NCBI GenBank assembly: GCA_017964325.1
Contig: JAGCSE010000058.1
Location: 1 to 5,879, forward strand
Source: Victivallales bacterium
GTDB taxonomy: Bacteria > Verrucomicrobiota > Lentisphaeria > Oligosphaerales > Oligosphaeraceae
Length of the DNA stretch: 5,879 nucleotides
Reading direction: 5' to 3'
A program made the translations under genes and the position numbers. Shown here piece by piece: positions 5,732 to 5,879 of this stretch. The first letter of the stretch is position 1, and the number at the start of each line of letters is the position of its first letter. Under the pieces are notes generated by a model. It searched no databases. It was given only the letters and a program-made list of their open reading frames with translations, and was not told the DNA's origin.

Positions 5732-5879
5732 TCAATCTATTTTTTCCACCACCTGCTGCGCGCGTTCCCATCCGCCACGCGAACGGATCAGGCTGTAATC
5801 CAGTGGACGGAAGTAATCACCCATGTAGGTCGTCACAAAACGGCCCGACAGTTCGTCCTCCGTCTCGCTCTTCACGAAA
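5732..5879 (-). CDS. C-terminal 48 residues of an unrecognised protein (partial)
   Basis: An open frame enters from the right edge and stops with TGA at 5732-5734. It reads FVKSETEDELSGRFV and continues to end with GGWERAQQVVEKID. The segment is rich in charged and aromatic residues with no membrane stretch; the last part looks like an amphipathic helix. No family is recognised from so short a piece. It lies 75 nt upstream of the isomerase start on the same strand, so it is probably the preceding gene of the same operon and may share its role in sugar metabolism. Codon use is GC-rich like the isomerase and secreted-protein genes. Confidence 0.65.
   Translation of the reverse strand, partial: FVKSETEDELSGRFVTTYMGDYFRPLDYSLIRSRGGWERAQQVVEKID

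Overview
The window looks like a bacterial carbohydrate-utilisation locus interrupted by a lower-GC ATPase gene. All the sugar-related genes lie on the minus strand. Their high GC, the mix of a GH39-like glycosidase, a secreted TIM-barrel-type protein and a xylose-isomerase-like protein, and the AAA_14/DUF4143 ATPase would fit the Planctomycetota-Verrucomicrobiota-Lentisphaerota group. That assignment is a low-confidence guess; no rRNA or marker gene is present.

Layout: 36-1388 (-) is a cytoplasmic GH39-like glycosidase with both catalytic glutamates visible. 1389-1691 is a divergent intergenic region holding a 9-bp triple repeat inside a 10-bp inverted repeat, then five 33-bp tandem repeats each built on a TTCCTNAGGAA dyad. 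1692-3026 (+) is an AAA_14/DUF4143 ATPase with intact Walker motifs and a PD-(D/E)XK-like C-terminus. 3027-3145 is an AT-rich convergent intergenic region with three copies of a TTTAGGATGTATTTT-type element, one inverted. 3146-4723 (-) is a secreted protein of unknown specificity, probably a TIM-barrel glycosidase followed by a beta-sandwich module. 4776-5656 (-) is a sugar isomerase/epimerase-like TIM barrel whose 5' end needs a one-base frameshift to join its ribosome-binding site and ATG to the body of the gene. 5732-5879 (-) is the C-terminus of an unrecognised gene. Two GC-rich palindromes sit in the two spacers of this right-hand gene series.

Likely cooperation (inference): the secreted protein acts on a glycan outside the cytoplasm, the GH39-like enzyme cleaves imported oligosaccharides inside the cell, and the isomerase-like protein handles a released sugar. 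No transporter or transcription factor is visible. The ATPase has no evident link to sugar use. Its lower GC, opposite strand and repeat-rich flanks suggest it is a separate islet inserted into the locus. The repeat arrays bracketing it are the least explained part of the window.
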